From NCBI GenBank assembly GCA_002494015.1, contig DLAR01000102.1, positions 1 to 64,000 on the forward strand: a stretch of DNA of 64,000 nucleotides, given 5' to 3'. The notes under the pieces are model-generated. The model saw nothing but the letters and a program-made list of their open reading frames with translations. It was not told the DNA's origin and did no database searches. This document shows positions 36,444-44,256 of this stretch, one piece after another; the first letter of the stretch is position 1, and every line of letters begins with the position of its first letter. The DNA comes from Porphyromonadaceae bacterium UBA7042 (GTDB lineage Bacteria > Bacteroidota > Bacteroidia > Bacteroidales > Muribaculaceae). The position numbers were made by a program, and so were the translations under genes.

Positions 36444-37391
36444 ATGAAACAAATAACTATAATATCGATACTGGCCGCGCTGATGTGGTCATGCAGCAGC
36501 GACAACGCCGGTTATGAGCCTGTCAGGATTCACCGCCTCGACCGCGCGCTCGCGTCGGGCCGTGTCGAGACAGTCGATTCCATGCGCGATGCCGCCGAGG
36601 CTCTTTTTGCCGTCACCGGGCGCGGGGTGGTCAACGGGGAAACAGTAGCAGAATATGCCGCCGACCGCGCCACGACATTCTATATGCCAGACATCGAGCA
36701 ACGACTCCCTTCGCTCGACTCGGTTGAAAATGCTCTCGGGCGCATATATTCCCTGTTTGCCGAAAAGCTCTCCGAGGCCCCGCGATATGAAATCTACGGC
36801 ACAGTCCTCCCCTACAACCAGTCGCTGTTTTTCAAAGACTCCATGCTTTTCATCGGCCTGAACCATTATCTCGGGCCCGATTATGAGCCTTACGGGCACT
36901 TCCCCGGGTTCATCCGCCGCGACAAGCGGGCCGAGCGTCTCCCCGTCGATGTCGCCGAGGCTGCCGTGAAGGTAGGATACCCGTTTTCGCCCGATACGGC
37001 CTATCCTACCGTGCTCAACCGCCTCCTCTATGAGGGCGCGGTGGTCGAGGCGGTCATGCAGGCCGCAGGTGTCGACGAGGCCGCCGCACTCGGCTACCCA
37101 CGCGACGAATGGCAGTGGATGACCGCCAACGAGCGGCAGGCATGGGACGCGCTGATTACCCGCAGCCTCCTTTACAGCACCGACCCGGCCATCGCGCGGT
37201 CGCTAACCGCTCCCGCCCCACACACGACATTGCTCAACCCCGAAAGCCCCGGCCGCGCCGGACGGTTCACCGGATACAGGATTGTCGCGGCCTACCTCCG
37301 CGCCAACCCCTCGGCGACACTCGCCGACATCCTCTCGCCCGGTTTCTACATGAACCCCGACGCGCTACAAAAATCAAGCTATCGGCCTTAA
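36444..37391 (+). CDS. gldB: GldB-like lipoprotein
   Basis: A 315-residue lipoprotein with signal MKQITIISILAALMWSC (lipobox Cys17). The body matches the GldB family, with the signature stretch FIGLNHYLGPDYEPYGHFP and the long alpha-helical C-terminal part ending in ADILSPGFYMNPDALQKS. In Flavobacterium, GldB is needed for gliding and surface adhesin export, but it is also conserved in non-gliding Bacteroidales, where it probably supports a general envelope function. Nothing else of the gliding machinery is in the window. Confidence 0.78.
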   Translation: MKQITIISILAALMWSCSSDNAGYEPVRIHRLDRALASGRVETVDSMRDAAEALFAVTGRGVVNGETVAEYAADRATTFYMPDIEQRLPSLDSVENALGRIYSLFAEKLSEAPRYEIYGTVLPYNQSLFFKDSMLFIGLNHYLGPDYEPYGHFPGFIRRDKRAERLPVDVAEAAVKVGYPFSPDTAYPTVLNRLLYEGAVVEAVMQAAGVDEAAALGYPRDEWQWMTANERQAWDALITRSLLYSTDPAIARSLTAPAPHTTLLNPESPGRAGRFTGYRIVAAYLRANPSATLADILSPGFYMNPDALQKSSYRP

Positions 37392-37438
37392 AAATATGTT
37401 ATACAACATACAAATAACAAATTTTAACCAAGCCGTTA

Positions 37439-37461
37439 AAACCCGCTGTAGGAGCGGGTTT
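37439..37461 (+). terminator. Hairpin after the gldB-like gene
   Basis: AAACCCGCT (37439-37447) pairs with AGCGGGTTT (37453-37461) over a 5-base loop. The T-run is only three bases. Confidence 0.65.
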
Positions 37462-37505
37462 CAAGAGTCAACAAACAGCTAACAGGGTGATAGTGAGACC
37501 CATAT

Positions 37506-37537
37506 TTTGGCCGTTTGCCAAAACTTTTGTACCTTTG
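37506..37537 (+). promoter_or_regulatory. Full -33/-7 promoter for the 31-codon ORF and thioredoxin-like gene
   Basis: TTTG (37506-37509), a 20-base spacer, then TACCTTTG (37530-37537). Transcription would start near 37544, just before the small ORF. Confidence 0.78.
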
Positions 37538-37551
37538 CAGCGTAATAACAA

Positions 37552-37647
37552 ATGATGGAGACTTGTAGAGACAAGTTTCTCGCCGAAAATCGGCAAGGTT
37601 TCAGTCAGGGTATCGAGGCGGTGCACAACCCCTCCCACGCCTGCTAA
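37552..37647 (+). CDS. 31-residue ORF upstream of a thioredoxin-like gene
   Basis: ATG ATG at 37552 opens 31 codons to TAA at 37645. The product starts MMETCRDKFLAENRQGF and ends AVHNPSHAC. It starts 15 bases after a consensus promoter and ends 29 bases before the next ATG. The last sense codon encodes Cys, and a second Cys is at position 5. The sequence also has short hairpin potential (for example GCCGA/TCGGC). It may be a small protein, or a leader peptide controlling the next gene, with cysteine supply one candidate signal (inference). I do not recognise a family. Codon openness over 32 codons alone is weak, but position and composition support it. Confidence 0.6.
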   Translation: MMETCRDKFLAENRQGFSQGIEAVHNPSHAC

Positions 37648-37676
37648 ACCTCAAGTCAAATATAAATTATGTTTTA

Positions 37677-38165
37677 ATGAAGAAACCAATGTCTATCATT
37701 GCGATCTTCGCCGTTCTTCTTCTTTCAGTATCGGCTCGTACCGAGCGTGCCGTTCAAGCCGCCGAAGGCTTCACCGCCCCGCAATTTGAAATCAACAGCG
37801 ATTCATCATCTGTTTCGCTGGCCGGTCTGAAAGGGCGTTACGTCCTGCTCAACTTCTGGGACTCTACCGACGCCGTGTCGCGTATCGCGACTGCCGACTA
37901 CGACGCTTTTGCCCGAAGCCTCGGCAATGAAGAACGATTTTGTCTCTTGTCGGTCAACCTCGACCGTAGCGAGCGCCTCTTTCGTGAGATAGTGCGTAGA
38001 GACAATCTTAGCGCGGAATCGCAGATGCACCTCAGCCCGACGGAGGCCGCAAAAATCATCACCGACTACCGTCTCGCCCGAGGCAATTGCTCTTTCTTAA
38101 TCAATCCCGAGGGGAAAATCGTTGCCGTAAACCCCGATGCAGCTTCTCTCGCGGAACTTATCTGA
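37677..38165 (+). CDS. Exported thioredoxin-fold protein lacking CXXC
   Basis: A 162-residue protein with signal peptide MKKPMSIIAIFAVLLLSVSA. The body follows the TlpA/AhpC-like thioredoxin fold: GFTAPQFEIN, then LAGLKGRYVLLNFWDS, the segment where W-C-x-x-C normally stands, and later CSFLINPEGKIVAV (the cis-Pro/strand region). Here the active site reads NFWDSTDAVSR, with no Cys, so it cannot do dithiol exchange there. Only two other Cys are present. It may act as a binding or chaperone-like fold, or be a degenerate peroxiredoxin relative. It shares its message with the 31-codon ORF and ends at a strong terminator. Confidence 0.82.
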   Translation: MKKPMSIIAIFAVLLLSVSARTERAVQAAEGFTAPQFEINSDSSSVSLAGLKGRYVLLNFWDSTDAVSRIATADYDAFARSLGNEERFCLLSVNLDRSERLFREIVRRDNLSAESQMHLSPTEAAKIITDYRLARGNCSFLINPEGKIVAVNPDAASLAELI

Positions 38166-38216
38166 GAAACTACCTAAACGTGAATTAGCAATCAATTATC
38201 ACGTCGTATCAAAAAC

Positions 38217-38260
38217 CTCCCGCCGCCCGGTCTTCACCGACCGCCCGACGGGAGTTTTTT
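38217..38260 (+). terminator. Rho-independent terminator after the thioredoxin-like gene
   Basis: Outer stem CTCCCG (38217-38222) with CGGGAG (38249-38254), inner stem CGGTC with GACCG, followed by six T (38255-38260). Confidence 0.88.
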
Positions 38261-38327
38261 ATTACCATGTTAGAACATGGATTGAAAAAAGCGACATTAT
38301 CACATTACACCCGCCTTTTTCAAGCAT

Positions 38328-38335
38328 TACCTTTG
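38328..38335 (+). promoter_or_regulatory. TAnnTTTG promoter box for the 145-residue orphan
   Basis: TACCTTTG, 19 bases before ATG 38355. Confidence 0.55.
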
Positions 38336-38354
38336 CGGAAAAAACAAAACAGCC

Positions 38355-38792
38355 ATGACAACGACAAAATCCACCCCCTACCTCGTCTCTGACCGCGCTT
38401 TCCGCATCATCCTGACCGAGGTCATCGAGCATCTCACCATCGAAAGCGTCTCACCCGAGTGCTTTTACGCCGTCATCACCCTCGTAAAAACCTACCTGAC
38501 AGAAGGCACCGTGTGCGACGAAACACTCAGCAGCCTCCCCGCCTGCGGCTACACGGTATTTCTGACCTTCCGCGACATGATTGACAAGTCAATCCGCCGC
38601 GCCCGGTCGGCACGAGCCGCAGCCGCCCGCCGCAAGGAAAAGAAAACCGCCACTGCCCGCATAAACGACACCGGCCAAGACCGCCCGTTCCAACCCGACA
38701 CATGGCCGCCTCAGTCAGCCGAAGAACCCGGCCCGATGGTCAGAGACCTACAGGAGATTTTCTTCGGACACAGAGCGCGCCCGGTCATGTGA
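38355..38792 (+). CDS. Hypothetical protein with basic, Pro-rich tail
   Basis: A 145-residue cytoplasmic protein with no signal peptide. Residues 1-80 look like a compact helical domain (FRIILTEVIEHLTIESVSPE). About 83-105 is very basic and Ala-rich (RRARSARAAAARRKEKK), perhaps binding nucleic acid, and the tail is rich in Pro, Asp and Gln. I do not recognise a family. It has its own promoter box and is convergent with the GH2 gene. Confidence 0.68.
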   Translation: MTTTKSTPYLVSDRAFRIILTEVIEHLTIESVSPECFYAVITLVKTYLTEGTVCDETLSSLPACGYTVFLTFRDMIDKSIRRARSARAAAARRKEKKTATARINDTGQDRPFQPDTWPPQSAEEPGPMVRDLQEIFFGHRARPVM

Positions 38793-38823
38793 CCCTCTGA
38801 CGTCAGAACCTCAAAGACACCGG

Positions 38824-41160
38824 CTATTTCGCCTTAATCGCAACACTTGATTTCTTTAGGCCGGGAGCGCGGGCTGTGAGGGTGATTGTGCCGGGACGGG
38901 TGGATGACTTGACAACGGCAAGCGCGCGCCCTTTCCATGTGGTGCGCGAGGTGTCGCAATAGCTCGCAGTATCCTTGAGATTGGCGCTCCCGGTAGCTAT
39001 TACCGCGCCCGGGCCCGAGATAGAGAAGTCAATCGCAGTATCGGCATCGGGCACAACGTTGCCGTCACGGTCAAGCAGCTCGGCCACGACATAGACAAGG
39101 TCCTGATTATTTGAGGCGACCGCCCGGCGGTCGGCAGTCAGGCGGATAGCGACAGGCTTACCGGCAGTATTGACAACCGCCTCCTCCCCTATGCGGCGCC
39201 CGTCGGCATCAAGAGCCACGGCGCGCAACTGACCGGGTGAGTAGGCAACAGGGAAGACTGCCCGATAGCCGTTGTCACGCGACATCGCAGCGGTTCCCAC
39301 TTCCTTTCCGTTGAGATAGAGAGCCACGCGGGGATGACGCGACACGACCTCGACATCAACCGTTTTCCCTTCCATTCCGGGCCAGTTCCATGATTCCCAT
39401 GTCGGGTACACGCCCCACATTGTCTCGCGGATTTCGCCATAATAGCCGTCGGGCTCGCGCACGGCGAGATGGATTGACGGAACCGAGTCATAGAGTGCCT
39501 GACGGTAATAAGATATCGGCTTGCGCCAGCCGGTGAGGTCGATGTCGCCGCAATAGGCACCGTGCCAAGGCCACTGGTCGCGGTGGAAATGCTCGCCCTC
39601 GCTGTCTCCTTTGTAATAAAACCGCCCTATGCCCGACTCGCCGAGATAGTCGATGCCAGTCCACACGAAATCACCGATTATATAGGGATGATCGGCAACC
39701 ATCTTGTAATTGGAGAACGCGTCCCGGGGGTAACTCTCGGTCTGCCACATAACACGCGACGGCACTCGCTCGTGATCTGACTCGGCTTTGTGTATCATGT
39801 AGTTGTATCCCACGATTTCATGCTGTGCGGCGAGCGGGTCATAAATCTCCCAGTCGCTATCCCATGATGCGAGAGCCGACGTTACAGGACGAGTCGGGTC
39901 AATCGAGCGGCACAGGTCGCCAAGCTTGCGGGCCGTGGTGACAACCTCGATTTTCTTGCGCTCGATGACCTCGTTGCCGATACTCCAGCACATAATCGAC
40001 GGATGGTTGCGGTCACGCAGAACCATCGCCTCGACATCGCGCTGCCACCATGCGTCAAAATCCTTGGAATAATCGTGAGGGGTCTTCATGTCACGCCACC
40101 CGTCAAAAATCTCGTCAATCACAATCAGTCCCTGACGGTCACACTCGTCAAGAAATGCAGGCGACGGAGGATTGTGGCTCGTGCGCACGGCATTGAATCC
40201 GGCCTCTTTCATCAGTCTGACCTTCCGGGCCTCGGCATCGTCATAGCTCCGCGCCCCGAGGATGCCGTTGTCATGATGGACACAGCCACCGTTCAGAACT
40301 ATCGGGCGCCCGTTGAGCATCAGTCCTTTTTCGGCCGAATATTCAAACTTGCGCACACCGAAAGTCTCAGTCGCCGCGTCAAGCACTTTCCCGTCCTTGC
40401 CGACAATCTCGATTTCGGCCTGATAGAGCGACGGCGACTCGGGACTCCACAAAGCGGGGCCGGCAATCGGCACTGACACGGAAAACACCCCGTCATCGCC
40501 CACCGTCACCGGCCGCGACGCGACTGTTTTCCCGTCGCTGACAATCGCCACAACGGCTGTTGCCCCCATGCCGTTCCTGACAACGCCGCGCACCGTCACA
40601 TCAGCCGACAACGGACTGACATCAGCCGTAGTGACTGCAACGCTCCACGGCTCGACAAATGTCTTGCCCGAACTCAGCAACCACACATGACGGTAGATGC
40701 CCGAGCCGGAATACCACCGGCAATTTTTCTGCTGCGAGTTGTCAACGGTGATTTCGACAAGGTTCTCCCCCTCTTTCAACGCCGGGGTGATGTCATAGAT
40801 CATCGACGAGTAGCCATAGGGGCGGAAACCGATGGTATTACCGTTGACAATGAGGGTCGAGTTCATGTAGGCACCCTCGATGTAAAGGCTATGATTCTTG
40901 GAGAGGTCGGCGGCTGTCATGTCGAGCATCTTGCGGTATGCCCCCTTGCCGGTGCGCAGATAGCCGCCGTCGTTTCCGGCGGGCGCAACGCTGTCAAAGT
41001 CAAATGTCACGCTCCAGTCATGCGGGAGGTCCACGCGTTCCCATCGGTCTGAACCGTCAAGCGAGAACTGCCAGCCGTCATCAATGAGCTGACGCTCCAC
41101 GGCGGTCACCGTCAGTGGCAGCAATAATGCCGCCTGCAAAAGTATCTTTTTCATGTTCAA
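38824..41160 (-). CDS. Glycoside hydrolase family 2 enzyme (beta-galactosidase-like)
   Basis: A 778-residue secreted retaining exo-glycosidase, probably beta-galactosidase or a related activity. A signal peptide (MNMKKILLQAALLLPLTVTA) leads to the sugar-binding jelly-roll (DGWQFSLDGSDRWERVDLPH), an immunoglobulin-like domain, and the TIM barrel. The acid/base Glu lies in CWSIGNEVIE and the likely nucleophile Glu in MWQTESYPRDAF. Extra C-terminal beta domains with VVAELLDRDGNVVPDAD follow, as in many Bacteroidetes GH2 enzymes. ATG 41160 or 41154 can start it. Its start overlaps the stop of the GH43 gene (41157-41160), so the two act on one substrate (inference). Confidence 0.93.
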   Translation of the reverse strand: MNMKKILLQAALLLPLTVTAVERQLIDDGWQFSLDGSDRWERVDLPHDWSVTFDFDSVAPAGNDGGYLRTGKGAYRKMLDMTAADLSKNHSLYIEGAYMNSTLIVNGNTIGFRPYGYSSMIYDITPALKEGENLVEITVDNSQQKNCRWYSGSGIYRHVWLLSSGKTFVEPWSVAVTTADVSPLSADVTVRGVVRNGMGATAVVAIVSDGKTVASRPVTVGDDGVFSVSVPIAGPALWSPESPSLYQAEIEIVGKDGKVLDAATETFGVRKFEYSAEKGLMLNGRPIVLNGGCVHHDNGILGARSYDDAEARKVRLMKEAGFNAVRTSHNPPSPAFLDECDRQGLIVIDEIFDGWRDMKTPHDYSKDFDAWWQRDVEAMVLRDRNHPSIMCWSIGNEVIERKKIEVVTTARKLGDLCRSIDPTRPVTSALASWDSDWEIYDPLAAQHEIVGYNYMIHKAESDHERVPSRVMWQTESYPRDAFSNYKMVADHPYIIGDFVWTGIDYLGESGIGRFYYKGDSEGEHFHRDQWPWHGAYCGDIDLTGWRKPISYYRQALYDSVPSIHLAVREPDGYYGEIRETMWGVYPTWESWNWPGMEGKTVDVEVVSRHPRVALYLNGKEVGTAAMSRDNGYRAVFPVAYSPGQLRAVALDADGRRIGEEAVVNTAGKPVAIRLTADRRAVASNNQDLVYVVAELLDRDGNVVPDADTAIDFSISGPGAVIATGSANLKDTASYCDTSRTTWKGRALAVVKSSTRPGTITLTARAPGLKKSSVAIKAK

Positions 41161-42203
41161 TTAGTGGGGGTTACGGGACGGATTGTACCGTCAGGGTTAA
41201 AACTAAGGCGGTCAATGCACACTTGGCGGTGGATGCCCGGAGCTTTGTCGCGGTCGATATAGTCTTTATTGATACGGTGATAAACGATGCGCCATTCATC
41301 GGTACCGGGAATATTGATTACCGAGTTATGGGCCGGACCGTAGATTTCCTTGCCGGGATTCTGACTGAGTATCACCGGCTCGTCGGCCACCTTTATCCTG
41401 CCGAGCGGCGAATCACCCGTCCCGTAGGCCACATGATAATTAGGCGAGCCGGTATCATCGACCGACCACATATAATAATACATTCCGTCGCGATAGAAAA
41501 CATAAGGGGCCTCGCGGAAAGCATGAGTTTCAAGCGTCCCTCCTTCAGGAGTCATGACCGTGACAGTCTCGGGGTCAATAGAGACCAAGTCGCCGTTCAG
41601 CTCGGCGCCCGCCATGTAGCCGTTGCCCCAGTAGAGAAAATATTTCCCCGAAACAGGGTCACGGAACACATCCACGTCAATCTGCTGCCCTCGGCCAGTG
41701 GGAGAGTCAGCAACAATCGGCCTTCCCGAATCAATGAACGGCCCCGCCGGGTCATCGCTCACCGCCACCCCGATTTCTTTTCGGTCAGTCTTGGGATTGT
41801 GGCCGCTGTAATAGAAATAATACCGGTAGCCGTCACCCTCCTTGCGCTCGATAATGGCAGGGGCCCAAGCATTTCCGGTAGACCACGGCACCTGTTCCGA
41901 CTTCAGGTCGAGAATGACACCCTCGTCGGTCCAGTTGACCAAATCGGTCGACGAGAACACGCTAAAATAATGACCGCCCCACCCCGGCACGCCGTCGGTG
42001 GTCGAGTAGATATAATACTTCCCCGTTTTTTCCGAAAAAAGAATCTCGGGATCGGCATGGAAATCAGGCAGAATCGGATTATGGCCGTTGGAAAGAGCCG
42101 AAAGCTCCATCTCAGCCGAAGCAGGAACAGTAACGGCACCGTCAGCCGCAGCACACACCCACAGCGACAGCACTGAAATAGTAGCTAAACTAAATATTCT
42201 CAT
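41157..42203 (-). CDS. Glycoside hydrolase family 43 enzyme
   Basis: A 348-residue secreted five-bladed beta-propeller hydrolase. A signal peptide (MRIFSLATISVLSLWVCAAA) precedes the catalytic base in LPDFHADPEILF, the pKa-tuning Asp region in EIGVAVSDDPAGPF, and the acid Glu in FREAPYVFYRDGMYYYM. Family 43 includes arabinofuranosidases, xylosidases and exo-galactanases; which applies here cannot be read off. With the coupled GH2 gene, cleavage of galactan or arabinogalactan side chains is a fair guess. It is the first gene of the pair. Confidence 0.9.
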   Translation of the reverse strand: MRIFSLATISVLSLWVCAAADGAVTVPASAEMELSALSNGHNPILPDFHADPEILFSEKTGKYYIYSTTDGVPGWGGHYFSVFSSTDLVNWTDEGVILDLKSEQVPWSTGNAWAPAIIERKEGDGYRYYFYYSGHNPKTDRKEIGVAVSDDPAGPFIDSGRPIVADSPTGRGQQIDVDVFRDPVSGKYFLYWGNGYMAGAELNGDLVSIDPETVTVMTPEGGTLETHAFREAPYVFYRDGMYYYMWSVDDTGSPNYHVAYGTGDSPLGRIKVADEPVILSQNPGKEIYGPAHNSVINIPGTDEWRIVYHRINKDYIDRDKAPGIHRQVCIDRLSFNPDGTIRPVTPTN

Positions 42204-42231
42204 AACTGTATTTTTTCATGGTTTTCATCTG

Positions 42232-42239
42232 CAAAAATA
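42232..42239 (-). promoter_or_regulatory. TAnnTTTG promoter box for the GH43-GH2 operon
   Basis: Minus strand TATTTTTG, 28 bases before ATG 42203. Confidence 0.55.
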
Positions 42240-42338
42240 CAGAAAAATCCCGAAACACACCTCCTCTGAAAACTGAAGAAATGGGGATGGACGTTAAATT
42301 TTTTAATGCAGGTAAACTATTATGACACGGAAATGTGT

Positions 42339-42346
42339 TATTTTTG
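42339..42346 (+). promoter_or_regulatory. TAnnTTTG promoter box for the YihY-like gene
   Basis: TATTTTTG, 22 bases before ATG 42369. Confidence 0.5.
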
Positions 42347-42368
42347 TATTGTAATTATTGTATGTGTG

Positions 42369-43754
42369 ATGACAGAGGAAAGGAATAACGATACCCGAAA
42401 GCCTCCCGGCACCGATGAAAAACAGCCGTGGTGGAGGCGCGCCGTTGACTTCGGGACAAGGGTGTGGGACTATTGCGCCGAGGGTGTGTGGGAAGACCCG
42501 CGCCGCAACTGGAAGGTCAACGTCGTCAAGACGCTGAATCTGACCGTGCGCTCCTTCCTCAACAGCGACCTTCAGTCCAAGTCGTGCGCGATGACTTACC
42601 GCACTATGCTGGCCGTTGTTCCGGCACTGGCACTGCTTTTTGCCATCGGACGCGGATTCGGATTTCAGAATCTCGTGCAGGGAGAGCTGTTCAAGTATTT
42701 CCCGGCACAGCAGAAAGCGCTCGAAACCGCGCTCGGTTTTGTTGACTCTTATCTCGCGCAGGCATCTGAAGGAATATTTGTCGGTGTGGGCATCGTGTTC
42801 CTGTTGTGGACTTTGATTTCCCTGCTGATGAATGTCGAGGATGCCTTCAACTCGGTGTGGGGAGTGGCGACAGGTAGGTCGATATGGCGCAAGGTGACTG
42901 ACTACACGGCCATTTTGATCGTGCTGCCGGTATTGATGATCTGCTCGGGGGGCATCTCTATTTTCATGTCGGGCGCCCTGCAGAAAATTCTGCATTTCGG
43001 ATTCATGACGCCATTTGTCACATTTCTGCTCGACTTCGCATCCTACTTTTTCTCATGGCTGTTCTTTACAGGCGCTTATATGCTGATACCCAACACAAAA
43101 GTAAAATTTGCCAACGCCGCTGTCGCCGGAGTGCTTGCGGGAACCTCGTTCCAATTGCTCCAGTGGGTATTTGTGTCGGGACAGATGTATGTGGCGAAAT
43201 ACAACGCCATCTACGGCAGTTTCTCTTTTCTTCCGTTGATGCTGATATGGCTGCAGCTGACGTGGCTTATCACCCTCACCGGGGCATTGGTCTGCTGTTC
43301 TTCCCAAAACATCTTCCGGTTCAGTTTCGAGAAACAGATCAACGGAATCTCGCTTGACTACCGCCGCCGCGTGTGCCTCGCAATCATGACAGTCATTGTG
43401 AAACGGTTCAAGGACAACATGCGCCCCATAACCGGCGAAGACCTTACGGGCATATACGGTTTCCCGCCTCGGCTGATCGACCTTGTCGTGGCGCGCCTGC
43501 TCGAAACCGGACTCATCGTCAGGATAGCCACGCCCGACAAAAACACCCCTGCGCCGCTGATTCCCGCCATGAGTCCCGAAAACTATACCGTCGCCCGCGT
43601 CATCTCCACGTTGCGCAAATGGGGCTCGGGACAGTTCATACCCGGGTTTGACCGGCGTTTCGGCCCGATAAACGAGATTCTCGACACCATAAACGAGAAA
43701 CTTGCCGGCGAAGACGAAAACATCCCTCTCACCGACATTGACATAAAAGTTTAA
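42369..43754 (+). CDS. YihY/BrkB family inner membrane protein
   Basis: A 461-residue membrane protein. After a cytoplasmic head (to about 65) come about six transmembrane segments with the family landmarks SKSCAMTYRTMLAVVPALAL, LLMNVEDAFNSVWGV and FANAAVAGVLAGTSFQLLQW. A C-terminal cytoplasmic domain of about 130 residues looks like a winged helix (ITGEDLTGIYGFPPRLIDLV). YihY/BrkB proteins are related to the former RNase BN annotation; their function is unsettled, perhaps lipid or solute transport. The start is ATG 42369, because the frame upstream to 42306 crosses the promoter box. Confidence 0.9.
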   Translation: MTEERNNDTRKPPGTDEKQPWWRRAVDFGTRVWDYCAEGVWEDPRRNWKVNVVKTLNLTVRSFLNSDLQSKSCAMTYRTMLAVVPALALLFAIGRGFGFQNLVQGELFKYFPAQQKALETALGFVDSYLAQASEGIFVGVGIVFLLWTLISLLMNVEDAFNSVWGVATGRSIWRKVTDYTAILIVLPVLMICSGGISIFMSGALQKILHFGFMTPFVTFLLDFASYFFSWLFFTGAYMLIPNTKVKFANAAVAGVLAGTSFQLLQWVFVSGQMYVAKYNAIYGSFSFLPLMLIWLQLTWLITLTGALVCCSSQNIFRFSFEKQINGISLDYRRRVCLAIMTVIVKRFKDNMRPITGEDLTGIYGFPPRLIDLVVARLLETGLIVRIATPDKNTPAPLIPAMSPENYTVARVISTLRKWGSGQFIPGFDRRFGPINEILDTINEKLAGEDENIPLTDIDIKV

Positions 43755-43783
43755 TCTCACTTTTTTATTTTTATTAAAAAATC

Positions 43784-44158
43784 ATGAAAGAACCAATCGC
43801 AACCAAAGCTGCCCCGGCAGCAATCGGCCCTTACAGCCAAGGCATCAAATGTGGCTCAATGCGCTTTATCTCGGGACAGATTCCCGTCAATCCCGCTACC
43901 GGCGAAGTTCCCGAAGGCATCAAGGCCCAGACCGAGCAGTCTATCGCCAACATCAAGGCCATCCTTGCCCAGACCGGCATGACTCTTGACAATGTGTTAA
44001 AGACAACCGTATTCCTCGCCGACATGAGCCTCTTCGGCGAAATGAACGAGGTCTACGGACGTGAGTTCACCGAGCCCTATCCCGCCCGCTCGGCCGTCGC
44101 CGTCAAGGAACTTCCCAAGCAGGTCCTCGTCGAAATCGAGGTAATAGCCGCCGAATAA
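43784..44158 (+). CDS. ridA: RidA family reactive intermediate deaminase
   Basis: A 124-residue enzyme that hydrolyses reactive enamine/imine intermediates such as 2-aminoacrylate to keto acids and ammonia, protecting PLP enzymes. Landmarks are AAPAAIGPYSQGIK near the N-terminus, FISGQIPVNPATGEV, and YPARSAVAVKELPK with the substrate-binding Arg. A C-terminal VLVEIEVIAA closes the fold. It forms a trimer in the cytoplasm. A terminator follows at once. Confidence 0.96.
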   Translation: MKEPIATKAAPAAIGPYSQGIKCGSMRFISGQIPVNPATGEVPEGIKAQTEQSIANIKAILAQTGMTLDNVLKTTVFLADMSLFGEMNEVYGREFTEPYPARSAVAVKELPKQVLVEIEVIAAE

Positions 44159-44186
44159 GCAGTCTGACCGATTAGACACGTTTTTT

Positions 44187-44230
44187 GAATGTTTTCCAGT
44201 CTCCCGCATTGGAAAACATTCTTTATTTTT
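44187..44230 (+). terminator. Terminator after ridA overlapping the next promoter
   Basis: GAATGTTTTCCA (44187-44198) pairs with TGGAAAACATTC (44210-44221), a perfect 12-bp stem, and a T-rich run follows. Confidence 0.85.
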
Positions 44231-44231
44231 G
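44224..44231 (+). promoter_or_regulatory. TAnnTTTG box for the second GH2 gene, embedded in the ridA T-tract
   Basis: TATTTTTG fits the -7 box, 25 bases before ATG 44257. It coincides with the terminator T-run, so part of the match may be chance. Confidence 0.5.
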
Positions 44232-44256
44232 CAGTGTCAAATAAAATCAACGCACC

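Noticed and set aside
37544..37676. A riboswitch in the leader of the thioredoxin-like gene
   Set aside because: The hairpins there do not match a riboswitch consensus that I know (TPP, cobalamin, SAM, FMN or preQ1), and the same stretch is better explained by the 31-codon ORF.
41115..42176. A 353-codon plus-strand ORF opposite the GH43 gene
   Set aside because: It is antisense to a recognised glycosidase with signal peptide and active-site motifs, and shows no domain of its own.
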